DNA of 64,000 bases from assembly GCF_902728235.1 (NCBI RefSeq), contig NZ_CACVBO010000001.1, positions 930,001-994,000 on the forward strand, read 5' to 3'. The stretch is from Lentimonas sp. CC4. GTDB taxonomy: Bacteria; Verrucomicrobiota; Verrucomicrobiia; Opitutales; Coraliomargaritaceae. The notes under the pieces are model-generated. The model was not told the DNA's origin. It did not search any database and saw nothing but the letters and a program-made list of their open reading frames with translations. Below are positions 47,356-56,596 of the stretch, in pieces (within the stretch, counting starts at the first letter, position 1; the number at the start of each line of letters is the position of its first letter). Position numbers and translations under genes: made by a program.

Positions 47356-47375
47356 AAGACTAAACTTTGAGTCTT
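47356..47375 (-). promoter_or_regulatory. Candidate metalloregulator operator before feoA
   Basis: A 20-bp imperfect palindrome with AAGACT/AGTCTT outer arms and AA/TT inner matches (16 of 20 symmetric positions) lies 15-34 bp upstream of feoA. It does not resemble the A/T-rich Fur box strongly; the layout fits a DtxR/MntR-type dimer site. The regulator is unknown. Confidence 0.4.
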
Positions 47376-47548
47376 CAAAATGAATCGCCTCAGTTCGGAT
47401 GTAAAGCCTTGGTATCGGTGAGCATACAGCTATTAGCTGTCATTTATAGACGCATTAAACATGCACACACTCATCAAAAAGTGCGAATGGGATGCTACAT
47501 AAAACTGAGTAAGAGGCATTCAGCCGTAGGTGGCTTCCTTTAACTTAA

Positions 47549-47764
47549 AAAGAGTAGTTAGAAGCTAGAAGTAAGAAGTTAGGAGCTGAATATCAGTGCT
47601 TTACGAAAAATCCTCGATTCGCCAATTTGGCGGTAGTGAATACACTCGTAAGAGTTTAACCTAAATACGGCAGTTGGCATGGGCTCTGATTCTTAAACCG
47701 TTCAACTCATCTTTTTAGGTTTAATGACCAAAGACTAACTTCTGACTCCTTACTTCTATACTCA
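47549..47764 (-). repeat. Family A inverted-repeat element, copy 3 (inverted, shortened)
   Basis: Heptads AGAGTAG, TTAGAAG, CTAGAAG, TAAGAAG, TTAGGAG open the element. The far end read on the minus strand has TAAGGAG, TCAGAAG, TTAGTCT. The inner sequence (TTTACGAAAAATCCTCGATT, CGCCAATTTGGCGG) is the reverse complement of copy 2 with a deletion. It lies inside family D. Confidence 0.7.
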
Positions 47765-47807
47765 CGCGCATCAAATATTGTGACTTTGTCAAATCGAAGA
47801 ATCTGGC

Positions 47808-47904
47808 GTAGGGGTGCTGCTTGCGGCACCCGCGAAGGCAGCTAAAGTTTTACAACTTCCTATGCGTGTGGCCTTTGCGCGGTCTTCGCAAGCAAAGCCC
47901 CTAC
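47808..47904. repeat. Family C hairpin repeat, intact copy
   Basis: GTAGGGGTGCTGCTTGCGGC at the left faces GTCTTCGCAAGCAAAGCCCC-TAC at the right, giving about 25-bp arms around a roughly 45-bp loop. Fragments are at 25692 and 39792. The copy lies inside the interrupted family D element. Confidence 0.75.
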
Positions 47905-48099
47905 AGCAAGATAGCGAAATAGCATGAATGCACTTTTCACAAATCATGATGCGCGTGAATATAACTCCTGAATATATGGCCACCCGCCTGCAACCAAGGG
48001 TGCCATTAGCCATGTCGGTCGAACCCCTAAAGGAACTCGACTACACTTTTCAGAAATCATGATGCGTGCAGGTATAACAACCCATGAATCCGGGCACAA

Positions 48100-48129
48100 A
48101 AAAGCACAGGCGCGACGGCCTGTGCTTTT
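48100..48129 (-). terminator. Intrinsic terminator of the pqi operon
   Basis: A perfect 12-bp stem (AAAAGCACAGGC and complement, 6-nt loop) is followed on the minus strand by a run of six T. It lies 28 bp after the pqiC stop. The plus side also has TTTT, so it may work both ways. Confidence 0.88.
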
Positions 48130-48157
48130 GAAAAAGAAAGATAGAATCGACGGTCTG

Positions 48158-48709
48158 CTACTTCAAATCATTGGCAATCGTCTGTGCCATATCGATCAGC
48201 AATCGCTTTTCAGCGGCCACCAGCGCTTCGTAGCCAGGCTCCTGCAATGGAAGGCTTCGAACATATTGATACTCTGCGGCTTTGCCATCCTGCGTCAGGC
48301 TCCAGTAAGCGACCAGCACTGCATTGCCATCCATATCACCATGCAGTTGATCGATCTTCACATCGAGACGGCGTGTATGCTCCTGGCTAATCCGCGAAAT
48401 CGCGATATCAGCTCCTAAGCCCGCCGAAATCTCGGTGTTTAAAAACTGACGCAAACTCGTGCGCAGAGGCTCGGCCCACTGGTGATACTTCGCCGTGTGG
48501 ATCGTATTCGAAGCGCCTTCAAGCACTAAACCAGGCTGATCGATGTAGCCCGCGATGATCACTTCACCCAAATATAGATCGGCCGAAGTCTGTAGGGCTC
48601 GAGTTTCTAAGCCGTGATCCGAGCGTAGCAAATACGTGCTACGGCTAATAGGCTGAGTCGAACAAGCCGCCAGCAATAGAGTCAAAGTAAGGATAAATAG
48701 TGGTCTCAT
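48158..48709 (-). CDS. pqiC: PqiC-like ABC-type transport auxiliary lipoprotein
   Basis: A 183-aa outer-membrane lipoprotein. Signal peptide MRPLFILTLTLLLAACSTQP has a clear lipobox (LAAC, lipidated Cys16). The mature part fits DUF330/PqiC (TYLLRSDHG, EPLRTSLRQFLNTEISAGLG). In E. coli, PqiC works with the MCE tunnel PqiB to move lipids between membranes. The gene starts at the last base of the pqiB stop, so translation is coupled. Confidence 0.88.
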   Translation of the reverse strand: MRPLFILTLTLLLAACSTQPISRSTYLLRSDHGLETRALQTSADLYLGEVIIAGYIDQPGLVLEGASNTIHTAKYHQWAEPLRTSLRQFLNTEISAGLGADIAISRISQEHTRRLDVKIDQLHGDMDGNAVLVAYWSLTQDGKAAEYQYVRSLPLQEPGYEALVAAEKRLLIDMAQTIANDLK

Positions 48710-50331
48710 TAGTTATTAGCTCCTGGTTGTGGGTCTTCTGGATAGTTCATTGGTAGCACGAGGGCATTCGGCGTATCGTTCAACGTGCGTGTCAGCGCTT
48801 CGACATTATAAAGCGTCTCATTGAGTTTGTTCATACTGCCCTCAATTGATTGATAGGCAGAACTACCAGGGCCAAATGAACGCAGAATACGCTGAGTATC
48901 CTCCAGCGTCTTGACCAGTTCAGCCCCCACCTTCTGATCATGGATATCCTGCACCAGTGAATCCATCGAATTCAGTGTATCGGTCATCGCAGTCATCGTG
49001 CCATTAATCGCACTCATTGTTTCGTCCAGCGGTAGACTATTTATCTTCGTCAAGAATGATGAAATCTGTTCTTCCAACTTATCTAGGCCCACCTGCACTG
49101 TCGGAATCGTCGCATAGCCCATGGTCGCCCCGAGGGAGGCAGGAGCGGCATCCGTGCGGTAATCAATATTAATAAATAGGCTCCCCGTAATCATGCTCCC
49201 AGTCTCCAAGCTGCCGCGCATGCCAGCCTCAACATTACGAGCGATACTCGCTTTCATAATTTCAACCGACTCTTTGGTGTCAGGCAACCCTACGCGACCA
49301 GGCTCAACCCTGATCAAAACCGGAATCGGACGATTGTCTTCAGAATCACTAGCCTCCTCCGCCATCACTTCATCAAACAGGATGTCTTTAACATATCCAA
49401 CAGGAATACCGCGATACTCAACTGGAGCTCCAGGAAGCAGCCCGCGCAAAGATTGCTCAAACTCCATCACATAATTGAGATGATGATAGAAAGGCTGCTC
49501 TTGCATATCAGAATACGTATCGAACAGCTTAAATTCCGCGTCATTATCAACCGGCCCCCCGTCCTCCAAACCATCTGGAATACCAAAGGCAACACCACCT
49601 AACAGCACGGTATCCAGAGAACCAGTCAAGACCTCGATCCCGCTGGCAGATGCGTTGATCTCCACTCCGCTGACATTCCAAAAACGCACAGAGCTGTTCA
49701 CCAACTGATCAAACGGCGCATCGATAAAAACGTCATAATGCACTTGTTTACGCTGCTCATCAAAGCCCATGCCTTCAACGCGGCCAACCTTATAGCCATT
49801 ATACAGAACCACATCACCGGCACTCACAGACCCGGCCTTGTCACTATACAAATTCAGCTTTAAGCCCGGCGCTCCAGTCGGCGTCAACGGAGGCGTTTCC
49901 AATCCAGAGAACGCATCATGCTTCCCTATCGCCTTTTCACCAGGAGAGAGCTCAATGTAAGCACCGCCTAGCAAAGTGCCGAGCCCACTCACACTACCAC
50001 CGCCGACACGGGCACGCACCACCCAAAAATCGGTGTCTTCTCGAAGCAAATGCTTCGCCTCAGGGTCGAGCTGCACAGTTAAAAGGACTCCATCCATATC
50101 CTGATTGAGCGTCACGTCCTCAACCTGGCCCATGTTCACATTGAGATACTTGATCTTGGTCTTCCCTGCAACCACACCCTCGGCGGTCTCAAAGCTAATC
50201 GTGATCACTGGCCCCTTCGACATCTTCGTGTGCACGACCATCCAGATTCCGATGACCAGCGCCACGATAGGCAGTATCCAAATCACCGAGAGGCGTTTTT
50301 TAGTCTCTATTTTAGGTTTCATATCAGTCAT
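48709..50331 (-). CDS. pqiB: PqiB-like MCE-domain lipid transport protein
   Basis: About 540 aa. One N-terminal membrane span (VIWILPIVALVIGIWMVVHT) is followed by three MCE domains (VVAGKTKIKYLNVNMGQVED; SVSAGDVVLYNGYKVGRVEG; LLPGAPVEYRGIPVGYVKDI) and a C-terminal helical region, as in PqiB (546 aa in E. coli). The hexamer forms a periplasmic tunnel for lipids. I chose the ATG at 50331, with the RBS AGGAACAGG just upstream, over a TTG further upstream at 50370. It overlaps pqiA by 8 bp. Confidence 0.9.
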   Translation of the reverse strand: MTDMKPKIETKKRLSVIWILPIVALVIGIWMVVHTKMSKGPVITISFETAEGVVAGKTKIKYLNVNMGQVEDVTLNQDMDGVLLTVQLDPEAKHLLREDTDFWVVRARVGGGSVSGLGTLLGGAYIELSPGEKAIGKHDAFSGLETPPLTPTGAPGLKLNLYSDKAGSVSAGDVVLYNGYKVGRVEGMGFDEQRKQVHYDVFIDAPFDQLVNSSVRFWNVSGVEINASASGIEVLTGSLDTVLLGGVAFGIPDGLEDGGPVDNDAEFKLFDTYSDMQEQPFYHHLNYVMEFEQSLRGLLPGAPVEYRGIPVGYVKDILFDEVMAEEASDSEDNRPIPVLIRVEPGRVGLPDTKESVEIMKASIARNVEAGMRGSLETGSMITGSLFINIDYRTDAAPASLGATMGYATIPTVQVGLDKLEEQISSFLTKINSLPLDETMSAINGTMTAMTDTLNSMDSLVQDIHDQKVGAELVKTLEDTQRILRSFGPGSSAYQSIEGSMNKLNETLYNVEALTRTLNDTPNALVLPMNYPEDPQPGANN

Positions 50332-50938
50332 CCTGTTCCTCCTGTTGGTCCCAGAATACTCTGGGGTCAAAACTTTCTGCGGCGATCATAGTCACGATCA
50401 CCAACAGCGCAAACGATACGGCGGCGATTCCCGGCCGTATTACTAAAAGTTGGCCGAGGTTCACCAGTGCCACCAAAATAGTCACCACAAACACATCGAT
50501 CATCGACCACTTACCAATCAACTCAGTGATTCGATACGCCACAGTCAATTGCTTGGGTGTCGCCGCACGGCCCTTGTGCATCGTCCAGCACAAGTAAAAC
50601 ATCATAAAGATCTTCCCCAAGGGCACCATCACACTTGCAATAAAAATAATCGCCGCAACTGGATACGACTTCATCTGGATCAACAACACCACACCGCCCA
50701 AAATCGTGCTCTCCAACGAGCTCCCCAACTGATCCGTAATCATAATCGGATAAATATTCGCAGGGATATACAATAAACTCGCCGTGCACAAAAGCGCCAC
50801 TGTGCGTGGCAAAGTATTCGGCTTACGCAGGTGCATCGACGACCCACAGCGTGGACAGTGATGCACGTCGCTCGGCGCCAACTTCAAACATAGGTGGCAT
50901 GAGGACAGACCCTTCGAGGCTGCGGACTGGCGGCTCAT
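50324..50938 (-). CDS. pqiA: PqiA-like membrane protein, second half
   Basis: A 204-aa protein starting at the ATG at 50938, which overlaps the stop of the preceding pqiA gene (ATGA). An N-terminal zinc ribbon (CHLCLKLAPSDVHHCPRCGS) is followed by four membrane helices (LLYIPANIYPIMITDQLG, FIASVMVPLGKIFMMFYL). It corresponds to the second PqiA domain of E. coli, which is a single 417-aa protein there. Confidence 0.85.
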   Translation of the reverse strand: MSRQSAASKGLSSCHLCLKLAPSDVHHCPRCGSSMHLRKPNTLPRTVALLCTASLLYIPANIYPIMITDQLGSSLESTILGGVVLLIQMKSYPVAAIIFIASVMVPLGKIFMMFYLCWTMHKGRAATPKQLTVAYRITELIGKWSMIDVFVVTILVALVNLGQLLVIRPGIAAVSFALLVIVTMIAAESFDPRVFWDQQEEQDD

Positions 50939-51558
50939 GCTTCCAACTCCTCCAAGCGTTTCCATGTTTGATAACGATCCAAACTAGCAATCGTCATTGT
51001 AAAGGTAATCGTAAAAATGGCATAGGCCCAAAACGAGATACCGATCACAACCGTGGCCATGTGCACGATCTTCACATAGCTCACGAGCACCCCAATAAAG
51101 AAGACCTCCACCATACTCCAGTTCTTCAGGTGAAAAATAATTTTCGCACAGTCCTTTGCCCAGTGATTACGCCAACCACAACCCAGCGATAAACTAACAG
51201 CAAAACTCAACACCAACAGCACTGCCGGAATCACTAAAATAAAACATACCACTAATAGCGCCAAGTCTGTCATCCCCTCATCATGTAGCCTTTGAATCGC
51301 CTGCGGCAAAGTCATCACACTCTCCAACCCGCTCGCCTTAAACGCCAAAAAAGGAAAACTGCAGGACATGACCATCAAAATGAGCGAACAGAGTGAAAAC
51401 GCCTGGACTCGCGAAAAGATGTCAGTCCGATGCGCACTCAAAGCCGCATTACAACCGGAGCAATACGCCTTCTCCTCATGCTGCATCTCTGACATATCAA
51501 ATAGCTGATCGCAGGAAGGGCAGGCCAGCCAGTCGTCGTTATATTTAGGAGCGCACAT
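50935..51558 (-). CDS. pqiA: PqiA-like membrane protein, first half
   Basis: A 207-aa protein with an N-terminal zinc ribbon (ACPSCDQLFDMSE and YCSGCNAALSAH) and four membrane helices (LILMVMSCSFPFLAFKASGL, FILVIPAVLLVLSFAVSLSL). It corresponds to the first half of E. coli PqiA and is the first gene of the pqiA-pqiA-pqiB-pqiC operon. PqiA is thought to move lipids or energise the PqiB tunnel. Confidence 0.85.
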   Translation of the reverse strand: MCAPKYNDDWLACPSCDQLFDMSEMQHEEKAYCSGCNAALSAHRTDIFSRVQAFSLCSLILMVMSCSFPFLAFKASGLESVMTLPQAIQRLHDEGMTDLALLVVCFILVIPAVLLVLSFAVSLSLGCGWRNHWAKDCAKIIFHLKNWSMVEVFFIGVLVSYVKIVHMATVVIGISFWAYAIFTITFTMTIASLDRYQTWKRLEELEA

Positions 51559-51652
51559 GCAAGGTTAGGAGAAGTGACGCCAATAAGTAATGAATCTATA
51601 AGAAAGGCAAGGATTCGATGGCGTTAGAGAGAACTTCAGAAGTAGAGCCCCA

Positions 51653-51709
51653 AGGACCAGCTGCTTTCCTGACCTGAGCGTTCCGAAGCATCGCTGACGC
51701 CGAAGCCAC
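51653..51709 (+). repeat. Family E hairpin repeat, partial copy
   Basis: GGACCAGCTGCTTTCCTGAC and CTGAGCG-TTCCGAAGCA repeat the left half of the intact copy at 61013-61109. The right arm is missing. It lies between the divergent pqiA and mtfA genes. Confidence 0.65.
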
Positions 51710-51774
51710 GCTCACACCCCAGCCAACCGTTTTCCAATTGCCGCCTCTCTCAACACTCGATTCCCTTTCCAAGC

Positions 51775-52578
51775 ATGACAATCTGGGAACAACTCAAAGC
51801 GTATTTTATCAAATCGGTTCAAACCGACTACACTTTTAAAGACGAATGGCTCCCCATGCTTGAGGCCAACCTGCCGCTCTACCGCAAGCTCCCCGACGAC
51901 CTCAAACAGCGCCTGCACCAAAAGATCGGCCAATTTATCGCCACCACTTATTTCGAAGGCTGCGGCGAGCTCGAACTCACCGAAGAAATGATTCTCACCG
52001 TCGCCGGCCAAGCCTGCCTGCTCGTCGTCAACCACCAGGGCGCACCTTACCCGCGGCTCAACTCCGTCCTCCTCTACCCCAGCACCTTTAAATCCATCGT
52101 CAAAGACACTGGATCCTTCGGCATCACCACCGAGCAAACAATCTCTCGACTCGGAGAGTCGTGGAGCAATGGCACCGTCGTGCTCGCATGGGACTCCGTC
52201 AAACACGGCGCGCGTAATATTCATGACGGCCACAACGTCACCCTGCACGAATTTGCCCACCAGCTCGATTCCGAAAGCGGCAGCACCAATGGCACCCCCC
52301 GCCTATCCGACCGCGAAGCCTTCCAAACCTGGGCCACCGTGCTTGGCCCCGCCTACGAGACCCTAGTCGACAACGCCGAACACGGGCGTAAAACCGTCCT
52401 CGACTACTACGGCGCGACCAACATCGCCGAATATTTTGCCGTCGCCACCGAAGCCTTCTTTGAAAAGCCGCGCCAACTAAAAAAGAAACGCCCCGAACTC
52501 TACGCCGAACTACAAAGCTACTATCAAGTCGACCCGCTTGCATGGATGCATCCAAAGCACACAGCGACAACCGACTAA
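51775..52578 (+). CDS. mtfA: MtfA-like zinc-dependent aminopeptidase
   Basis: A 267-aa soluble metallopeptidase. The zinc motif is HEFAHQLD (about residues 158-165), and downstream NIAEYFAVATEAFFEKP provides the third-ligand Glu region. E. coli MtfA (about 265 aa) controls Mlc, the PTS glucose repressor; no mlc or pts gene is here. The downstream fusion gene starts 9 bp after the stop, so the two form an operon. Confidence 0.88.
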   Translation: MTIWEQLKAYFIKSVQTDYTFKDEWLPMLEANLPLYRKLPDDLKQRLHQKIGQFIATTYFEGCGELELTEEMILTVAGQACLLVVNHQGAPYPRLNSVLLYPSTFKSIVKDTGSFGITTEQTISRLGESWSNGTVVLAWDSVKHGARNIHDGHNVTLHEFAHQLDSESGSTNGTPRLSDREAFQTWATVLGPAYETLVDNAEHGRKTVLDYYGATNIAEYFAVATEAFFEKPRQLKKKRPELYAELQSYYQVDPLAWMHPKHTATTD

Positions 52579-52587
52579 GTATTCAAC

Positions 52588-54681
52588 ATGGCGATACAAC
52601 TCCAAGAATTTGCCAAACAGGTGCTCTTCGGCACCACCATCGAAGAAAAACTCAGCTTCCCACGCGAGGCGATCATCGATACTCAACCAGGCAGCGCATT
52701 CACCACGCCTCGCGAACTCACCCGCCCCAAGCACCTCATGTTACGCGACGACGGCGTAAGCGCGAAACACCCCAGCCAAGCCAAACTCGTCGACGAGCGC
52801 GAACGCGGCAAACTGCTACATTTCTTCGGTAACCACGAGTTGCTCGCCACCGAGCTCATGGCGCTCGCCATCCTCAAATTCCCCGACGCGCCCGCCAGCT
52901 TTCGGCGCGGCTTACTCGAAACCCTAAAAGACGAGCAAATCCACACCCGCCTCTACATGCACCGCATGCAACAGTGCGGTGTCGAATTTGGAGAGTTACC
53001 ACTTAGTGACTATTTTTGGAAAAGTGTCTCCTCGATGGAAGATCCACTGGACTACGTCACCCGCCTCTCGCTCACCTTCGAGCAGGCCAACCTCGATTAC
53101 TCCCGTGAATATGCCAAAGTCTTCAACACCGTCGGCGACCTCGCGACCGCCAAGATCCTCGATAAGATCTACCACGACGAAATCGACCACGTCGGCTTCG
53201 GCCTCAAATGGTTTCGAAAATGGAAAGCATCCGGCAAGACCGACTGGGAGGCCTATCGCGAGCGCCTCGTATTTCCCCTCTCTCCTGCCCGCGCCAAGGG
53301 CAACGACTTCAATAGCACTGGACGCCTCGAAGCGGGGCTAGACTCGGACTTCATTCAAGACCTAGAAATCTTTCAGCAGTCCCGTGGTCGCACCCCCTCT
53401 GTCCACTGGTTCAACCCGCAGGCCGAGCAAACCGCCGCCGCAAATGCCTCAACGCACGCCGAGACGCCACTGCAAAGCGACCTCGCCTATCTGCCCGCCT
53501 ACCTTTCACGCCAAGACGACCTGCTCATCATGTCAGCGCAGCCGACGCCCGAGTTTCTACGTCAAATCCAAAGCTACGGCTTTCACCTACCCGAGATCTT
53601 ACTCACTCGAAAGAACCACGCGCCCGTCATCACCCGTAAAATCAACGATCTACGCCCCTGGGCCTGGACGCCCGATAGCGTCGCTTTCTTTCAACCACAC
53701 CTCGATACCGTCACCCAACCCCGTCCAGCCGATGCACTCTGGAACGACGGCATCCGCGAACTTTTTTCCAAGAGCTGGAGTGCCAACTGGGCATCCAAAT
53801 TCACCGACGACTCGCCAGCCGATTGGCTCGCCCCCTGCGAAGTTTACGGCAAGCCAGCCAACAACCTCGACGAACTGCTCTCCCTGCGCGCTCACTACGC
53901 CGCACTCGGCTACGCCAACATCGTCTGCAAAGCCCCCTTTGGCACCGCCGCCAATGGCATCCGTTGCCTACTCGAAGGCGAATCCATCGGTGCTGCCCTA
54001 GACAAATGGCTCCACACAATCTGGGCCGAGCAAGGCTCCGTCCTCATCGAGCCATGGCTCGAGCGCGTCTATGATTTCTCCGTGCAATTCGAGCAACGCG
54101 ACGCCGGGCTCAAACCGCTCGCCTTCACCCGCATGGTCAACAACCGGCGCGGCCAGTTCAGCGGCATCATCACCAACGGCTTCACTAAAGGCCTCGCGCC
54201 TGAGCTCACCCGCTTCCTGATGACCCGCGCCGCCAACGGACGTCCCCGCACCTTTGAGCACTACGAAAGCCAAATCGCGCCCGCACTCGCAGCCGAACTC
54301 TCAACTAAACAATTCCAAGGCCCGCTCGGAATCGACGCCTTCATCTATCGCGACGCCGAGCAGCAGCTACGACTCAAGCCCGTCGTCGAGATCAACCCAC
54401 GCACCACCATGGGGCGCATCGCCCACGCACTCGAGCAGCACAACGCCGCAGGCACCGTCGGCTTCTTCCAAATCATCACCCGCGCTCAACTCAAGAAAAG
54501 CACTGCCAGCAACTTCGCCGAATGGGCAAAGCAACTCACCGCGACACATCCCATCCAGCTCACCGACGAACCGAAACCGCGCATTCGCAGCGGCTCCTTC
54601 CCGCTGACCGACCCACTGCAGGCCAAACAATTCCTTGCAGTCTATCACGTGCGTGAATCCGTTGATCGCCTGCCGCTGTAG
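52588..54681 (+). CDS. Fusion of ferritin-like (DUF455) and ATP-grasp domains
   Basis: A 697-aa cytoplasmic protein. Residues about 55-235 form a DUF455 ferritin-like domain with likely diiron ligands in HELLATEL, DEQIHTRLYMHRM, EQANLDYSREY and YHDEIDHVGFGL. Residues about 400-640 form an ATP-grasp-type ligase domain (NIVCKAPFGTAANGIRC, VLIEPWLERVYDFSVQFE, VVEINPRTTMGRIAHALE, the latter with the metal-binding Glu and Asn). An amide- or acyl-ligase reaction combined with a diiron oxidation is possible. Product and substrate are unknown. It probably shares a transcript with mtfA. Confidence 0.75.
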   Translation: MAIQLQEFAKQVLFGTTIEEKLSFPREAIIDTQPGSAFTTPRELTRPKHLMLRDDGVSAKHPSQAKLVDERERGKLLHFFGNHELLATELMALAILKFPDAPASFRRGLLETLKDEQIHTRLYMHRMQQCGVEFGELPLSDYFWKSVSSMEDPLDYVTRLSLTFEQANLDYSREYAKVFNTVGDLATAKILDKIYHDEIDHVGFGLKWFRKWKASGKTDWEAYRERLVFPLSPARAKGNDFNSTGRLEAGLDSDFIQDLEIFQQSRGRTPSVHWFNPQAEQTAAANASTHAETPLQSDLAYLPAYLSRQDDLLIMSAQPTPEFLRQIQSYGFHLPEILLTRKNHAPVITRKINDLRPWAWTPDSVAFFQPHLDTVTQPRPADALWNDGIRELFSKSWSANWASKFTDDSPADWLAPCEVYGKPANNLDELLSLRAHYAALGYANIVCKAPFGTAANGIRCLLEGESIGAALDKWLHTIWAEQGSVLIEPWLERVYDFSVQFEQRDAGLKPLAFTRMVNNRRGQFSGIITNGFTKGLAPELTRFLMTRAANGRPRTFEHYESQIAPALAAELSTKQFQGPLGIDAFIYRDAEQQLRLKPVVEINPRTTMGRIAHALEQHNAAGTVGFFQIITRAQLKKSTASNFAEWAKQLTATHPIQLTDEPKPRIRSGSFPLTDPLQAKQFLAVYHVRESVDRLPL

Positions 54682-54966
54682 AGGAATACTTGGCTATGGA
54701 CCACGTTAGGCCAGAGCCCTACAACATGGAGCGTGGGCGTCTCGCCCAACGCAGCGGACCGAAGCCCCGCCCTCCCTACCCCGAGAAGCACGTAGCCATT
54801 CACTCCAGCAACGAAGCCCCGACGACGATCGCGGTAAAATTTCAATATTAGTTTGATTTGATCGCCATCTGCACTTACTTCGGCGCGCTTTGAATCACCG
54901 GAGATTTCGTGCACCTACCACTTTGGCACCTCCCGTGCTCTGAAAGCGACACCCACATACGATCCA

Positions 54967-56553
54967 ATGACCACACGCACCGTTCGCCCTTCCACGGGCC
55001 CAATTCTTGAGAATCCTGACATCGTCTTAATCGGCGGAGGCATCATGAGCGCCACACTCGGCATCATGCTCAAGAAGCTGAACCCAGACTTCACGATTCA
55101 AATCGTCGAATCCCTGCCACGTGTCGCACTCGAAAGCTCGCACGCATGGAACAACGCCGGCACCGGACACGCCGCACTCTGCGAGCTCAACTATACGCCA
55201 CAACGTTCCGATGGCAGCGTCGATGTGTCCAAAGCGATCGAGATCAACGAGCAGTTCGAGCACTCCAAGCACTTCTGGGCTCACCTGGTCGAGCAAGGCG
55301 TGATCGCAGACCCGAGCGTCTTCATCAAACGCGTGCCACACATGAGCTTCGTCCACGGCGAAGCCGACATCGAATTCCTACGTAAGCGCTACGAAGCGCT
55401 CAGCGCACAGCACTTGTTCGGTGAAATGACTTTCTCCGATGATCCCGCAACCGTGGCAGAGTGGGCACCGCTCCTCGGGCAAGGACGCTCGGCAGACGAG
55501 CCCGTCGCCGTCACTCGCGTAGAGTCTGGCACCGACATCAACTTCGGTGCGCTCACTCAGCAACTTATCGACTACCTGATCTCACTTGAGGGCGTGGAAC
55601 TCGCAATGCAGGCACGCGTCACGGATATTGATCAGAAAACCGACGGTCGCTGGCGCTTAAAAATCGACAGCGAAACCGAAGGCAAGCGGAAGCTTCGTGC
55701 CCAATTCGCCTTCATCGGCGCAGGTGGTGGCTCGCTACACCTCTTACAAAAGTCCGGTATTCCCGAGGGCAAAGGCTTCGGTGGCTTCCCCGTCAGTGGA
55801 CAATTCCTCGTCTGCAAGAATCACGACGTCATCGAGCAGCACGCCGCGAAGATTTACGGCAAAGCCGCCGTTGGCGCACCACCGATGTCCGTGCCACACC
55901 TCGACACTCGCGTGATCGATGGCAAAAAGGCACTCCTCTTCGGCCCGTATGCAGGCTTCTCGCCCAAGTTCCTCAAAGAAGGCTCGATGCTCGACCTGAT
56001 CAAATCTGTGAAGCTCGACAACATCTTGCCACTACTTGCAGTCGGCCGTGATAACATGTCGCTCACTCAGTATTTGATCAACGAATGCCGCAAATCACAC
56101 AGTGACCGTGTTGAAGGTCTGCGTGAATTCTTCCCCGATGCCAAAGAAGAGGATTGGATGCTAGTCACCGCCGGCCAACGCGTGCAGATAATCAAGAAGA
56201 GCGCTGACAGCACCGGTAAGCTAGAATTCGGCACCGAAGTCGTCGCCGCCCAAGACGGCAGCATCGCCGCGCTACTAGGCGCCTCACCTGGGGCCTCCAC
56301 CTCGGTATCGATCATCGTCGAAGTGCTCAAAAAATGCTTCCCCGATGACATGCAAACTGTCGACTGGCAGAGCAAGCTCACAGAGATGCTACCCGCACAT
56401 GGTAAATCATTGGCCACATGCGAAGCGACCTACCGCACACTTCGCGAGCGCGCCGACGCCGCACTGGCCATTACAGCGTCACCTAACTGCGAGACATACA
56501 CAGAATGCACCCCCAAGGACAGACCGCTGCAGCGGCCTGTCCTTGGAGTATAG
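54967..56553 (+). CDS. mqo: Malate:quinone oxidoreductase
   Basis: A 528-aa FAD-dependent, membrane-associated oxidation of malate to oxaloacetate with electrons to quinone. FAD motif [20 protein letters not shown] (residues about 20-39), then [38 protein letters not shown] and [17 protein letters not shown] are diagnostic of Mqo. The last codons lie within a 34-bp palindrome. Confidence 0.95.
   Translation: MTTRTVRPSTGPILENPDIVLIGGGIMSATLGIMLKKLNPDFTIQIVESLPRVALESSHAWNNAGTGHAALCELNYTPQRSDGSVDVSKAIEINEQFEHSKHFWAHLVEQGVIADPSVFIKRVPHMSFVHGEADIEFLRKRYEALSAQHLFGEMTFSDDPATVAEWAPLLGQGRSADEPVAVTRVESGTDINFGALTQQLIDYLISLEGVELAMQARVTDIDQKTDGRWRLKIDSETEGKRKLRAQFAFIGAGGGSLHLLQKSGIPEGKGFGGFPVSGQFLVCKNHDVIEQHAAKIYGKAAVGAPPMSVPHLDTRVIDGKKALLFGPYAGFSPKFLKEGSMLDLIKSVKLDNILPLLAVGRDNMSLTQYLINECRKSHSDRVEGLREFFPDAKEEDWMLVTAGQRVQIIKKSADSTGKLEFGTEVVAAQDGSIAALLGASPGASTSVSIIVEVLKKCFPDDMQTVDWQSKLTEMLPAHGKSLATCEATYRTLRERADAALAITASPNCETYTECTPKDRPLQRPVLGV
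56513..56546. other. 34-bp palindrome overlapping the mqo 3' end
   Basis: CCAAGGACAG and CCGCTGCAGCGG followed by CTGTCCTTGG form a nearly perfect inverted repeat with one central mismatch pair (A/C). No T-run follows, so it is a hairpin or binding site rather than a standard terminator. It lies between the convergent mqo and the 56597 gene. Confidence 0.7.
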
Positions 56554-56596
56554 CTCAAAGTTGCATTAAGTTAACAGCGATAACGCGGTCTCAATG

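Larger units (their letters stand above)
47526..48044 (+). repeat. Family D hairpin interrupted by family A and family C repeats
   Basis: The left arm GTAGGTGGCTTCCTTTA ends at 47542. The element resumes at GGCCACCCGCCTG (about 47978) and ends with the right arm CCCCTAAAGGAACTCGACTA near 48044. In the intact copy (39629-39715) these parts are contiguous. About 435 bp of other repeats sit in between. A direct repeat (TTTTCANAAATCATGATGCG, 47936 and 48048) follows the pattern of tail duplication. Confidence 0.65.
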
